Part shown: positions 18,952 to 28,992 of the stretch, in pieces
Position numbering within the stretch: the stretch's first letter is position 1
How the letters are laid out: each line of letters opens with the position of its first letter
Assembly (NCBI GenBank): GCA_024364735.1
Contig: JAGFNQ010004724.1
Location: 305,096-369,095, forward strand
DNA: 64,000 bases
Source: Boesenbergia rotunda
Taxonomy: Eukaryota; Streptophyta; Magnoliopsida; Zingiberales; Zingiberaceae
Direction: 5' to 3'
Position numbers and translations under genes: made by a program
Notes under the pieces: generated by a model
Seen by the model: only the letters and a program-made list of their open reading frames with translations
Told to the model about the DNA's origin: nothing
Database searches by the model: none

Positions 18952-19800
18952 GTTAGTATTTATGTTCAATGGTGTTTATGCCATTTGTGAGATAGCAATG
19001 CAGCAGATTCTAAAGCAATTCAGCAGATTCTAAAGCAACGGTGTTCATGTTCACTAGGTGGTTTTAGAATGAATAGCAATGCAGCAGATTCTAAAGCTGC
19101 TTTTCAACTAGTTCCAGCAAACCAGCAAGGGGGTGCCCCAACTTCATCTGGAGTTTTCTGCTTGGAAACTACAGAAACTTTGTTTATGATTGTCTGGACA
19201 ATCTGTAATTCAATTGCGTGTTAGAGTATGATAAATTGTCATGTTAGGGATGATACTGCACTGTATTTGTAGCGTGTAATTAAGAAATTGTTCAATAATT
19301 GACCACCATTTTGTCCTTAAAGGATCCTTTTTTATGGTTGATTAAAATAGAAATGTAGATAAAATGGTTGGATTTTTAGTCTTGATGTTTTTCTGTGATG
19401 TTAGTGAATTTGACCAAAGAAAATATCGTTTCAGCAAACTTTGTAAATTTTAATGAATGCATGCTTTGGCTGTCATATGAAGATTGCGTTGTGTAGTCAC
19501 ATTCTTGTCACCACTGCAGTTGTGGATCTGCAAAGCCAACGAACCTGGCTGTCATATGAAGATGTCTTGTTCCACTATAAATTCGGTAGAACCATATCCA
19601 AGATATCAGATTTTGTGGTGCGAAAATGGAGAGTTAAATGTCACTCGCAGGATTACAATATGCCAAACTCCAATGCTCTTCGTGCAGTTTGCAATACACA
19701 ATGAAATTAATGGGAGAATCATCTTATGCCAATGAACTTGGTGCTTCAAATGATTAGTCTGCTGAAAGTTTTTCCAACTCGATCAGTTAATTACTTGGAC
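18952..19800. other. Downstream interior, possible further captured sequence
   Basis: Contains a repeated CAGCAGATTCTAAAGC segment (about 19003, 19020 and 19083). The last is followed by a frame reading AADSKAAFQLVPANQQGGAP, possibly another TIFY-gene exon. A second pair of repeats, TGGCTGTCATATGAAGAT (about 19468 and 19548), lies in 19440-19570. Coding origin of 19450-19700 is not recognised. Confidence 0.4.
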
Positions 19801-20033
19801 CTCTGACTTCCGAACAATGATAACCCAACTCAACTAAATCTCACCTCCAAAACGATTTCAGAACAAATTTTCAGTGACACGCAAATTAGAGAAACATGAC
19901 ATCTGTGTTAGACATCAGAAGATGAAAACAGAATGAAAGCAGTAAGGAATCCAACAAGTGTTTTGATGGTGTAAAGGAATCCTTTTTCGAAGTGGTTTGC
20001 CCTTTTGGCACGATAACACAGTTCCCATAGCCA

Positions 20034-20105
20034 GCTCTCTTACCTGCTTCTCCACAGCTTCTACGGGGAGGCAACCATCAATTATCTGCAGTTTGAACAT
20101 ATCGG
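20034..20105 (-). pseudogene. Possible captured exon, identity unknown
   Basis: On the minus strand a frame reads MFKLQIIDGCLPVEAVEKQ and then meets a donor-like CAG|GTAAGAG. Higher coding-like composition than its surroundings. I do not recognise the protein; it may be chance. Confidence 0.3.
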
Positions 20106-21395
20106 TCAGAGAAACATTATGGTGATGTTACAAAAGCATTTATCGCTCTAAGCCACGAGTAAATAGTATAGTTGGATAGAATAATTAGAGCAAAAAGAAA
20201 GACAACTTGATTAAGAAGTAAAACCAACTGAAGATAATTACAAAAAGAGTGATTCAATTGACATTGAAATAACAAAAACAAATTAGAACATGAAAAGTAT
20301 GTGTTATGAGAGAGTGACAACTTAAGGTGTATTCAAAGTTTATCAGCATATTTATGCATTAATCGCCCTTTGGAAAAATCATATGCTCATATATGTAGAC
20401 AAGCTCTAATGAAGGTTTCATGAAATCAAGAGCAGTAACTTAGGACCACAAGGATAAGAATCGTTTAAACGACGGACGGCCGATGAAGAAATACTTGTAG
20501 ACAAGCATCGACAAGTCCCATGGCATCGCTGTCTCCCAATGAAGCACTTCTGGTCATCCAAAACTGAAAGGTCATCCAAACTGACAGAGTTAAGCTTAAT
20601 TTATCAAACTACACCTTAAAAATTTTGAAAGAATATTTTGGACTTGCCACACAGGAAACTGCAAAAAGGAAGTGAGTAGCTTCAGATCATTCGATCAAAC
20701 TCCAAAAGGAAGTGAGTAGCTAGCATGTAGGATAAGACCGGTCACATGTAGGTATATCAATCCTGTACTACTGGATATCTGGATCATGAAAATACAAATA
20801 AAAAAACTTGCATTGCCAAAACCTCAATAAACGCGTATCCTGAAATTAAATATTTCGTAGTTCTATTAGTTCCTAAGGAAAATATTCTAGGATCATTCAA
20901 GTTGAGGCATTTTGTTCCTAAGGAAAATATTTCGTAGTTCTATTCCAATCATTTCCATGGAACTGATATGAAGAGAACATACCAATACAAACAAAACAGT
21001 AGATAGGAAGAGAGAAATTAAGCAGACACACTAGGAAACAATAGGGAATGATTTTTCTATTTTGTGCTACTTTCATGGAAAGATATGGACGCCCCGTTTA
21101 GGCCATCTGAGAAGCCCTCTATGGGATTCATGTTCACTAACCAACATTTCGGTGATATCACCTTTTCCATGTAAAGAAAGGAAGAGAGAAATTTGAGTTT
21201 CTAACAATTAATTCAATAAAAACATAGCAAAACATTTTGTTCAAAGGACTTTATCTTTGGATTTACTTCTTTCACCTCATTTGCATGGAAGAAAAAAAAG
21301 GTATTCCTATTACTCCGTTTCACAAAGCAAGGGAATTCTTTCTATTGCTCTATTTTTTGGGTGGCTAGGGAATTCTTCCCACAATCAGGAGGGAA
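20106..21395. other. Right interior of the Mutator-like element
   Basis: AT-rich, no supported gene. A duplicated TTCCTAAGGAAAATATT segment (about 20872 and 20914) with repeated TTTCGTAGTTCTATT nearby, and a repeated CCAAAAGGAAGTGAGTAGC (about 20660 and 20702), indicate small local duplications. Confidence 0.5.
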
Positions 21396-21831
21396 ATTTA
21401 GGGTTAGGGTTAGGGCCGTACCTGCTTCGGCGAGGAGGGAGGAGGGAGGCGGGCGGCGAGTCGGCGCGACAGAGAGCTGCAGACCTGAGAGAGAGGTACG
21501 CGACTGTCGCGAGAGAGAGCTGCGGCTGTTCTTCCCCTTTGGCGAGTGTCGCGAGAGAGGGACGCGAGAGAGAGCTGCGGATCCGCTTCGGCGAGTGTCA
21601 CGAGAGAGAAGGGACATGAGAGAGAAGGGACGGGATCTGCTTCGGCGAGTGTCGCGAGAGGGAAGGGACGCGAGAGAGAAGGGTCGCGAGAGCTTGCTTG
21701 CTTCGGCGAGTGTCGCGAGAGAGAAGGGAAGGGACGCGAGCAGTGAGGACATGGCTGTTCAGGCACGGGAGCACAATGAACAAAATGTCCACGCACGCAC
21801 GGTCCGCAGTGGTCCGCACGCAGTGGTCCGC
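21396..21831. repeat. Subterminal minisatellite of the Mutator-like element
   Basis: Four copies, about 50-60 bp apart, of GCTTCGGCGAGTGTCGCGAG (near 21537, 21587, 21640 and 21700) separated by GAGAGAAGGGACGCGAGAGAG variants. Preceded by GGGTTAGGGTTAGGG (21400-21415). The left end lacks the array, so it expanded after the ends formed. The open frames across it come from the repeat. Confidence 0.75.
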
Positions 21832-22078
21832 TGTGGTTGCGAGGGGCAGGCGCGAGACGGACCACTCCGACGCGGTGGGGGATCGCCGGACCACGGCACG
21901 CAGGGCGCGAGAGAGGAGGCGATTAGGGTTGGCGAGAGAGGGGGTCGTGCGGGCGCGAGAGAGGAGGCAGTGAATGGCACGGTTCGCTGCGTATTTGTTT
22001 TTGGTTTTCTTTGTCCACGCAGCAGCCACGTCGGCGAGGTCCGCAGCGCATCCGCACAGAGCGTCCACAGCTGAACAG

Positions 22079-22085
<7 letters not shown>
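21832..22085 (-). repeat. Right terminal inverted repeat
   Basis: Reverse complement of 15926-16179 with about eight mismatches over 254 bp. Ends AGCTCTGTG and is followed at once by (TA)n. Confidence 0.9.

Positions 22086-22127
<42 letters not shown>
22086..22127. repeat. (TA)n microsatellite right of the Mutator-like element
   Basis: About 20 TA units, mirroring 15872-15925. Confidence 0.95.
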
Positions 22128-22130
<3 letters not shown>

Positions 22131-22701
22131 TAAAGTTACGGTTTCATATATATATAATTGATTAGATATAATTATCTTTCTTTTATCCCCTTCAATAATA
22201 ATCCATTAAATTTAATTATTTAGATAAAATAATTTAATTAAGTTATTTGTTTAAAATAATTTAATTAACTTATTTTATAATATAGATTTATATTTTTAAA
22301 TGGATTATATGGGTCCATTAATATCTATTATTTTAAATTAAGTTAAATTTAAATTATATGTCACCAAAGTGACCTCTATTATTTGAATTTAATTTATTTG
22401 AAATATTGAGATATTATTCAGGTATTAATTAAGATGTAAATGTATATATTTATGTGAGTAATAATCGGCCCAAAGGAAGATTTATACTTAACAAAATTAT
22501 ACATTTATTTGTAATAATAAACACGTAACAATTATAAGGTTACAATTGTTATTTTTCATGAATTTAATAAATCGATCCAAAGATAGGTTTATTATTTGTC
22601 ATGCATTATTGTTAGTGTTTGATTATTACAACAAGAGTACCATTTGCAAATAATATTACTGTCCAAAGACTTGATATTGTTGTTGCACTAGGTATCTTTA
22701 G
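22128..22701 (+). other. Leader region of element B, second part
   Basis: AT-rich, no coding sequence seen. It contains repeated 'ATAATCGGCCCAAAGGAAGATTTAT'-like motifs (variants near 22450, 22560 and 22650). A typical 3' splice site (TTCTCTTTTCAG, 22772-22783) just before the conserved part of gag leaves open that the leader is spliced. Confidence 0.6.
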
Positions 22702-25700
22702 ATGGGATTTACCATTTATTCTAATTTATTCACAATGAGCATGTTATTTTATTTATGTTATTATTCTTGTGTTCTCTTTTCAGCAAGTGTTGCTACTATT
22801 TCTGCTAACTTAAATTCAGTTCCAATCCTCAATGGTACAAATTTTAAGGATTGGAAGGAGAACATTCTCATTGTTCTTGGCTGCATGGATCTAGATCTTG
22901 CGCTCAGGACAGAGCAACCTACTACTCCTACAGATTCTAGTTCTTCTGAACAGAGGACTAAATATGAGAAGTGGGAACGCTCTAACCGCATGAGTCTTAT
23001 GATCATCAAGCGCGGCATACCAGAGGCTTTTAGGGGTGCGGTGTCTAATAGTATCACTAACGCTAAGGAATATATTGATGAGATTGAGAAGCGCTTTGCC
23101 AAAAGCGATAAAGCGGAAACAAGCACACTTCTGAAAAGCTTGATTTCCATGAAGTATCAAGGCAAGGGAAATATTCGGGAATATATCATGGAGTTTTCCC
23201 ACCTTGCATCAAAGTTGAAGGCACTTAAACTTGAGTTGTCGGATGACATGCTTGTGTATTTAGTGTTTATTTCTCTTCCAATTCAGTTCAGTCAGTTTCA
23301 AATTAATTATAACTGTCAAAAGGAGAAATGGACTCTTAACGAGCTCATTTCATATTGTGTTCAAGAGGAAGAGAGATTGAAGCAAAACAAGGTTGAAAGT
23401 GCCTACTTAGCAAGCACCCCTAAAGATAAGGGCAAGAAAAGAAAGAATGAGGCTACTAAAGGTCCTTATGTGAAGAAACAAAAGCAAGACAATGATAAGA
23501 AAAGTTGTTTCTTCTGTAACAAGCCTGATCATGTCAAGAAGGAATGTCCTAAGTATCATGCCTGGCGTGTGAAAAAGGGTACATTTTTAAATTTGGTTTG
23601 TTCAGAAGTAAATTTAGCTTCAGTACCTAGAAACACTTGGTGGTTAGACTCCGGTGCTACTACTAACATCAGTGTTTCAATGCAGGGTTGCCTGAGCTAC
23701 CGAAAGCCAAGTGATGCTGAAAGATGCATCTATGTGGGTGATGGCAAGTCGGTCGAGGTGGAAGCCATAGGGCATTTTAGATTGTTATTAAGCACTGGTT
23801 ATTATTTAGACTTAATAGATACTTTTGTTGTACCGTCTTTTAGACGGAATTTGGTTTCTGTTTCTCATTTGGACAAATTGGGTTATAGCTGTTCATTTGG
23901 AAACAATCAGTTCAGTTTATCTATTGATTCTACTATTGTTGGAACCGGTTCACTTATCATTTATGACAATCTCTATATGCTTGATATAAATGCTTCTTAT
24001 AATGAAACCCTAAATGTGGAATCACGTGGTACTAAGCGTAAATTTAATATTGAAAACTCAGGTGCATTATGGCACAAACGTTTAGGACACATCTCTAGAA
24101 ATAGAGTTGAACGACTTGTATCAGATGGAATTTTACATTCCATTGATTTTACGGACCTAGACATTTTTGTTGAATGCATTAAGGGCAAACAAACCAAAAG
24201 AAAGAAGGAAGGTGCATATCGAGCTACAGAAGTATTGGAATTGATACATACGGATGTTTGTGGACCATTTCCAACACCTTCTTGGAATGGTCAACAATAT
24301 TTTGTATCATTCATTGGTGATTATTCTAGATATGCATACATATTTCTTATTCATGAAAAGGCTCAAACACTGGATGTTTTCAAATCATTTAAGGTTGAAG
24401 TCGAAAACCAACTCGACAAAAGAATTAAGAAAGTCAGATCTGATCGTGGTGGTGAATACTACGGTAGATATGACGGTTCAGGTGAACAACGTCCAGGACC
24501 TTTTGCTCAATACCTAGAGGAGTGTGGAATCGTCCCACAGTACACCATGCCAGGCTCGCCAAGCATGAATGGTGTAGCTGAACGACGAAATCGGACTCTT
24601 AAGGATATGGTAAGGAGTATGGTTAGCCATTCAACTTTACCAACATCACTCTGGGGAGAAGCATTAAAGATAGCAGCTTACATTCTAAATCGAGTACCCA
24701 CAAAAGCAGCTACTAAAACACCTTTTGAGCTTTGGACAAAGCGAAAGCCAAGTTTAAAACATTTTCATGTTTGGGGATGTCTAGCTGAGGCTAGACCATA
24801 CATGCCACATGAAAAGAAATTAGACTCTAGAACAGTAAGTAGCTACTTTATTGGATATTCTGAGCGATCAAGGGGCTATAAGTTTTATAATCCCAAAACA
24901 CGGACTATCTTTGAGACGGGAACTGCAAAGTTCTTTGAGGATATTGAGTTTGGGGGGAAGAATAAGGTATCTAACATTGTCTTTGAGGAGGAATGTATTC
25001 CTACTACTCTTCAAGAGGAAATGGTTTATATTCCTATGATTGCTTCTGATAATGATCAGGATATTATTCCTGTTAGTGATCAAGATGCAATACAAGAACA
25101 ACAAGACATTGTCAGTCAACTCCCAGAAGAACAAACTCAACAACCTCAAGAACCAATGCATGAAGAACAAGTGTCTTTACGTAGATCCACTAGAGAAAGG
25201 AGGAGTGCTATTTCAGATGATTACATAGTACTACTTCAAGAACATGAGGAAAATAATGGCATGGCGGAGGATGTATTCCTACTACTCTTCAAGAGGAAAT
25301 GGTTTATATTCCTATGATTGCTTCTGATAATGATCAGGATATTATTCCTGTTAGTGATCAAGATGCAATACAAGAACAACAAGACATTGTCAGTCAACTC
25401 CCAGAAGAACAAACTCAACAACCTCAAGAACCAATGCATGAAGAACAAGTGTCTTTACGTAGATCTACTAGAGAAAGGAGGAGTGCTATTTCAGATGATT
25501 ACATAGTACTACTTCAAGAACATGAGGAAAATAATGGCATGGCGGAGGATGATCCAATCAACTTTCGTCAAGCCATGCAAGATTCAAATTCTCAAAAATG
25601 GATTGAGGCAATGAATGAAGAGTATAAATCAATGCAAGACAATAATGTTTGGGAACTTGTCATGTTACGAGAAGGTGTGAAACCCATTGGTTGTAAATGG

Positions 25701-27128
25701 ATTTTTAAAACTAAACGGGATTCAAATGGTAATGTGGAAAGATATAAGGCACGTCTTGTTGCTAAAGGTTATACTCAAAAATATGGAATTGACTATAAAG
25801 AGACTTTTTCTCCGGTTTCAACGAAAGACTCTTTTAGGACAATCATGGCACTTGTTGCACACTTTGATATGGAACTCCATCAGATGGATGTCAAGACAGC
25901 TTTTCTCAATGGAGACATTGAGGAAACAATTTATATGGTGTAACCAGAATACTTTGTATCGGGAGATCCAAAGAGTATGGTTTGCAAACTTAAGAAGTCC
26001 ATCTATGGGTTAAAGCAAGCGTCTCGTCAATGGTACCATAAATTTCATCAAATAATCATCTCATTTGGATTTGAGGTGAATGTGGTAGATGATTGTGTGT
26101 ATCATAAGTTCAGTGGGAGCAAACATATTTTCCTGATTTTATATGTTGATGACATTTTGCTTGCCACAAATGATATAGGTATGTTAAACGATACCAAGAG
26201 ATTTCTATCCAGATATTTTGAAATGAAAGATCTTGGTAACGCATCTTTTGTATTAGGAATCCAAATACACCGAGATCGTTCTCAAGGTGTTCTTGGATTA
26301 TCACAAAAGAACTATATCGATAAAGTACTTAAAAGATTTGGCATGCAAGATTGCAAACCAGGAAACACCCCAGTCGCTAAAGGAGATAAGTTTAGTCTTA
26401 AACAGTGCCCTAAAGGAAGCCTCGAGACTCAAGAAATGCAAAAGATTCCCTTTGCTTCGGCAGTAGGAAGTCTTATGTATGCTCAAGTTTGTACGCGTCC
26501 GGATATTGCGTACATTGTTGGAATGTTGGGCAGATATTTAAGCAACCCAGGAATGGATCATTGGAAAGCAGCAAAGAGGGTAATGAGATATTTAAAGAGA
26601 ACTAGTGATTACATGCTCACATATAAGAGATCAGATACTCATGAGATCGTGGGATATTCTGACTCTGATTTTGCTGGATGCCAAGATAACATGAGATCCA
26701 CTTCAGGCTATGTTTTTCTGTTGGCTGGCGGAGCAATCTCTTGGAGAAGTGCCAAACAGGCATTGGCAGCTTCTTCCACCATGGCAGCAGAGTTTATAGC
26801 ATGTTATGAGGCATCTAATCATGGAATATGGCTGAAAAATTTTGTCTCTGGGCTGCGCATTTTGGGAAGGGTTGAAAAACCACTGAAGTTATTTTGTGAC
26901 AATAGATCAGCTGTATTGTATTCCAACAACAATAAGAGCTCGACAAAATCGAAGCACATCGATATCAAGTTCCTTGTTGTGAAAGAAAGAGTACAAAGTG
27001 GACAGATTTTGATAGAACACATAGGTACAAACTCCATGATAGCAGATCCTTTGACGAAAGGTCTACCACCCAATGTCTTTTATGAGCATATCACTCATAT
27101 GGGTGTTATTCAGTTTGGTAAAATTTAG
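22702..27128 (+). pseudogene. Gag-pol polyprotein of element B, broken twice
   Basis: Frame 1 (22702-25317) holds gag (LNGTNFKDWKENILIVLG), a CCHC knuckle CFFCNKPDHVKKEC (residues about 269-282), protease WLDSGAT (about 314), pre-integrase HKRLGH, and the integrase core with HTDVCGPF, GDYSRYAYIF, RSDRGGEYY and MNGVAERRNRT. A 278-bp tandem duplication (24995-25272 and 25273-25550) shifts frame. The second frame (25299-27128) has RT with WIFKTKRDSNGN, MDVKTAFLNGD, YGLKQASRQW and catalytic YVDD (26142-26153), then RNase H with YSDSDFAGC, AAEF and CDNRSA. TAA at 25941-25943 replaces the codon after YMV, normally Gln. Otherwise intact. The conserved part starts after the splice-like site at 22783, so the first 28 residues from ATG 22702 may not be translated. 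Resembles the Tar/Angela side of Ty1/copia; not certain. Confidence 0.9.
24995..25550 (+). repeat. 278-bp tandem duplication in pol of element B
   Basis: Two head-to-tail copies starting TGTATTCCTACTACTC and ending GGCATGGCGGAGGA; I see one difference (AGATCCACT/AGATCTACT). 278 is not a multiple of three, so the duplication frameshifts the integrase-RT linker. GGA(A/G)..TGTATTCC-like microhomology at the ends fits replication or template slippage. Confidence 0.93.
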
Positions 27129-27548
27129 ATTCAGTGGGAGTTTGTACTATATCTGTTTTCTATATATGTTTGGTTATGTCTCTGAAACTTATGTATTTAG
27201 AGATTTTCTGATCAGATATAAAGTTTAATGTTTACTTCATTCCACTTTGTATAACTAAAGTTAAAGTTTTGATCTCACTTTGGTTAAGGAGGACCAGTTG
27301 AAAATTGACATGAATAGATCACCTTGCATGTAATTTTCATGCCACAAATTCATAATTGATCTATGTCATTTGATTGTATTGATATATGTGACCATTGATG
27401 GTTTAGTTGTGAAAGATACAACAAAGACTGCATTGATCCTATGTCTATATAATTAATGGACGAGATTGTTAAGGAAGCCCTATGGTTATAATGACAAAAG
27501 TTTTGAGCTCACTAAGGTTAACACATTTATAAGTTTACACATATGACC
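27129..27548 (+). other. 3' internal tail of element B
   Basis: About 420 bp after the pol stop, no coding sequence. It contains two CAGTGGGAG purine motifs (27132 and 27549), the second being the polypurine tract. Confidence 0.7.
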
Positions 27549-27559
27549 CAGTGGGAGAT
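27549..27559 (+). promoter_or_regulatory. Polypurine tract, element B
   Basis: CAGTGGGAGAT directly before the 3' LTR TG at 27560. Confidence 0.8.
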
Positions 27560-28005
27560 TGTTAGAATTTTAGGGTCATAATTGTAAATTATAAATGTTG
27601 TATGTCATCAATTAAATAAGTCAAAAATATTGTGATCTAAATTTTGGAATTAAGTAATTTGACGGAAGGGCTTAATTGTTATGAATAAAATATTGTGGAT
27701 ACCATGTGCTAATTCTAATTTGTTGAGGGGCCAAATTAGAAAAAGACAACCTTTGGATTCTATAAATAGGAGGTTATGGTCCCAGTTTGCAGACGATGTT
27801 TTTGTTTTGTTTCCCATCGACAAAACTCTTCGGAAACCTAAGGAAATCTGCAGATTGAAGATCATCTCCGAGGATCGATTGCAAGCAATGGATTCCGGTA
27901 CGCTTCCGCAACTTTGGTTAATTGTCAAGTTTATTATTTCTTAAGAGTTGAATAGAGATTAAGATTGTTCATCAAGATCTCTCGACTTAAGATTTATTTT
28001 CTACA
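27560..28005 (+). repeat. 3' LTR of element B
   Basis: 446 bp, six substitutions from 14599-15044 by eye, TATAAATAG at 27761-27769. Followed by the CTCAA duplication (28006-28010). Confidence 0.95.
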
Positions 28006-28315
28006 CTCAAGTGTGGTTTGGGTTAAATCTGATTGAATTAATTTGTGGTTTGACTTAGTTTGCTTGCCTTGGTTACATGAGTTACAGATTGTGTTTTCGA
28101 AGTTCTTAATTCTTGGTACACCCTAAATTAGACCAAGTTGGGTAATTTTAGAAATAAGTTTAACATGAGTGTGACCTAATCTCTTATGCCAGAGGTTGGA
28201 TTCTTCTAATTGAGTCAAGAAGCATTTTGGTACTAAAGATAAATTGATAGTATAAACATTGTTTTTCCTAGTACCCTTAAGCATGACTTCTGAGTCTTGA
28301 AGGTTTCTAATCAGG
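28006..28315 (-). pseudogene. Element A: pre-integrase segment
   Basis: The minus strand encodes LIRNLQDSEVMLKGTRKNNV and, after VPKCFLTQLEES, NLWHKRLGHTHVKLISKI, the zinc-binding pre-integrase region of Ty1/copia polyproteins. It joins the integrase part at 14598 (through CTCAA) and the protease part at 31226 (through the LINE target duplication). Confidence 0.88.
28300..28315. other. LINE target-site duplication (left)
   Basis: AAGGTTTCTAATCAGG, repeated at 31210-31225; the first A of the right copy is shared with the poly(A) tail. A 15-16-bp duplication is typical of LINE integration and excludes an LTR element here. Confidence 0.92.
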
Positions 28316-28992
28316 AGGTTGATGCACACAAAGTGATACGAAGGATCATCCAGTATTTGGTAGTTGGCATGGAAGCTGGGATTATTAGACAACGTCATTG
28401 GAAGGGATACAGTGCGGCAGCCAAAACATTGGGCATCCTAGTGAGAGTAAAGTTTCTTAATACTATATCTTTGGTGTATTGGAAGAAGCCGACCTCTAGA
28501 TGGTTCAAACTCAATACTGATAGCTGTTCCAAAGGTAATCCAGGAGAATCATCATATGGAGTTATCATTCACGACCATGAAGGGCAGGTGGTGTTGGCAA
28601 AGCATGGAACCATTGGGGAGGGATCAAATCTGAGGGCTGAATTGCTGGCAATACAGAGAGGTTTGGAGTTGTGTGTGGAGAGGCAACTCTTCCCCATTTG
28701 GCTGGAATCTGACTCTCTGGTGGCATTGAGTATCCTTGAGGCTCCTTTCTTCTCCTGGGAAGTTAGAAATCTGGTTTTGAAAATAAAGGGATTGATACAG
28801 AAATACCAAGTTCATTGCTCGCATGTATATAGGGAAGCTAATGTTGCTGCGGATTTCCTCGCTAATCAAGCTTTCCAATTTTCTGGGGAGCGAGTATTGT
28901 TGAAACATGAAATTGATAGAGAACTTTCTGGCATCTGTAGAGTCGACAGGATTGGATTACCATACTTGAGATGGTCATCAAAACACAATTAG
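28316..28992 (+). pseudogene. LINE ORF2 C-terminal RNase H domain
   Basis: Frame reading WFKLNTDSCSKGNPGESSYG, then GVIIHDHEGQVV, NLRAELLAIQRGLEL, PIWLESDSL and VYREANVAADFLANQAF: the D-E-D-D arrangement of plant RNase H of the RVT_3 type, found at the C-terminus of plant L1 ORF2 proteins and in some stand-alone proteins. The domain looks intact but lacks the rest of ORF2. Stop at 28990-28992. Confidence 0.85.

Larger units (their letters stand above)
15926..22085. mobile_element. Mutator-like element carrying gene fragments (Pack-MULE type)
   Basis: 6160 bp bounded by inverted repeats of about 254 bp (15926-16179 and 21832-22085, about 97% identical by eye, starting CACAGAGCTGTTCAG). Long terminal inverted repeats with host exon pieces between them are the hallmark of Pack-MULEs. 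The interior carries an STT3 exon (17005), TIFY/JAZ-type exon pieces (18538-18951), another probable exon on the minus strand (near 20050) and intron-like AT-rich DNA, but no recognisable MURA transposase. Both ends abut TA microsatellites, so the 9-11-bp duplication expected for Mutator cannot be separated from the repeat. A different superfamily with long inverted repeats remains possible. Confidence 0.82.
14599..28005 (+). mobile_element. Ty1/copia element B with a nested Mutator-like element
   Basis: 13,407 bp with LTRs of 446 bp each, flanked by CTCAA at 14594-14598 and 28006-28010. Without the 6.16-kb nested element it is about 7.2 kb, a normal Ty1/copia size. PBS at 15047, gag-pol from 22702, polypurine tract before 27560. 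By eye the LTRs differ at six sites (for example TATATC/TATGTC near 14641 and CCATTGAC/CCATCGAC), giving very roughly 0.5 million years at 1.3e-8. Gag-pol is broken by a 278-bp tandem duplication and one nonsense codon, so this copy is no longer autonomous. Confidence 0.93.

Noticed and set aside
21400..21415. Telomere-like GGGTTAGGGTTAGGG
   Set aside because: Only two to three units, TTAGGG spacing instead of the plant TTTAGGG, embedded in a transposon end; AGGGTTTA/telo-box motifs are common near plant promoters.
28297..28992. Host stand-alone RNase H gene
   Set aside because: It lies in an insert with a poly(A) end and a 16-bp target duplication, as expected for the end of LINE ORF2, and lacks its own start (the upstream part of the frame is element A sequence).
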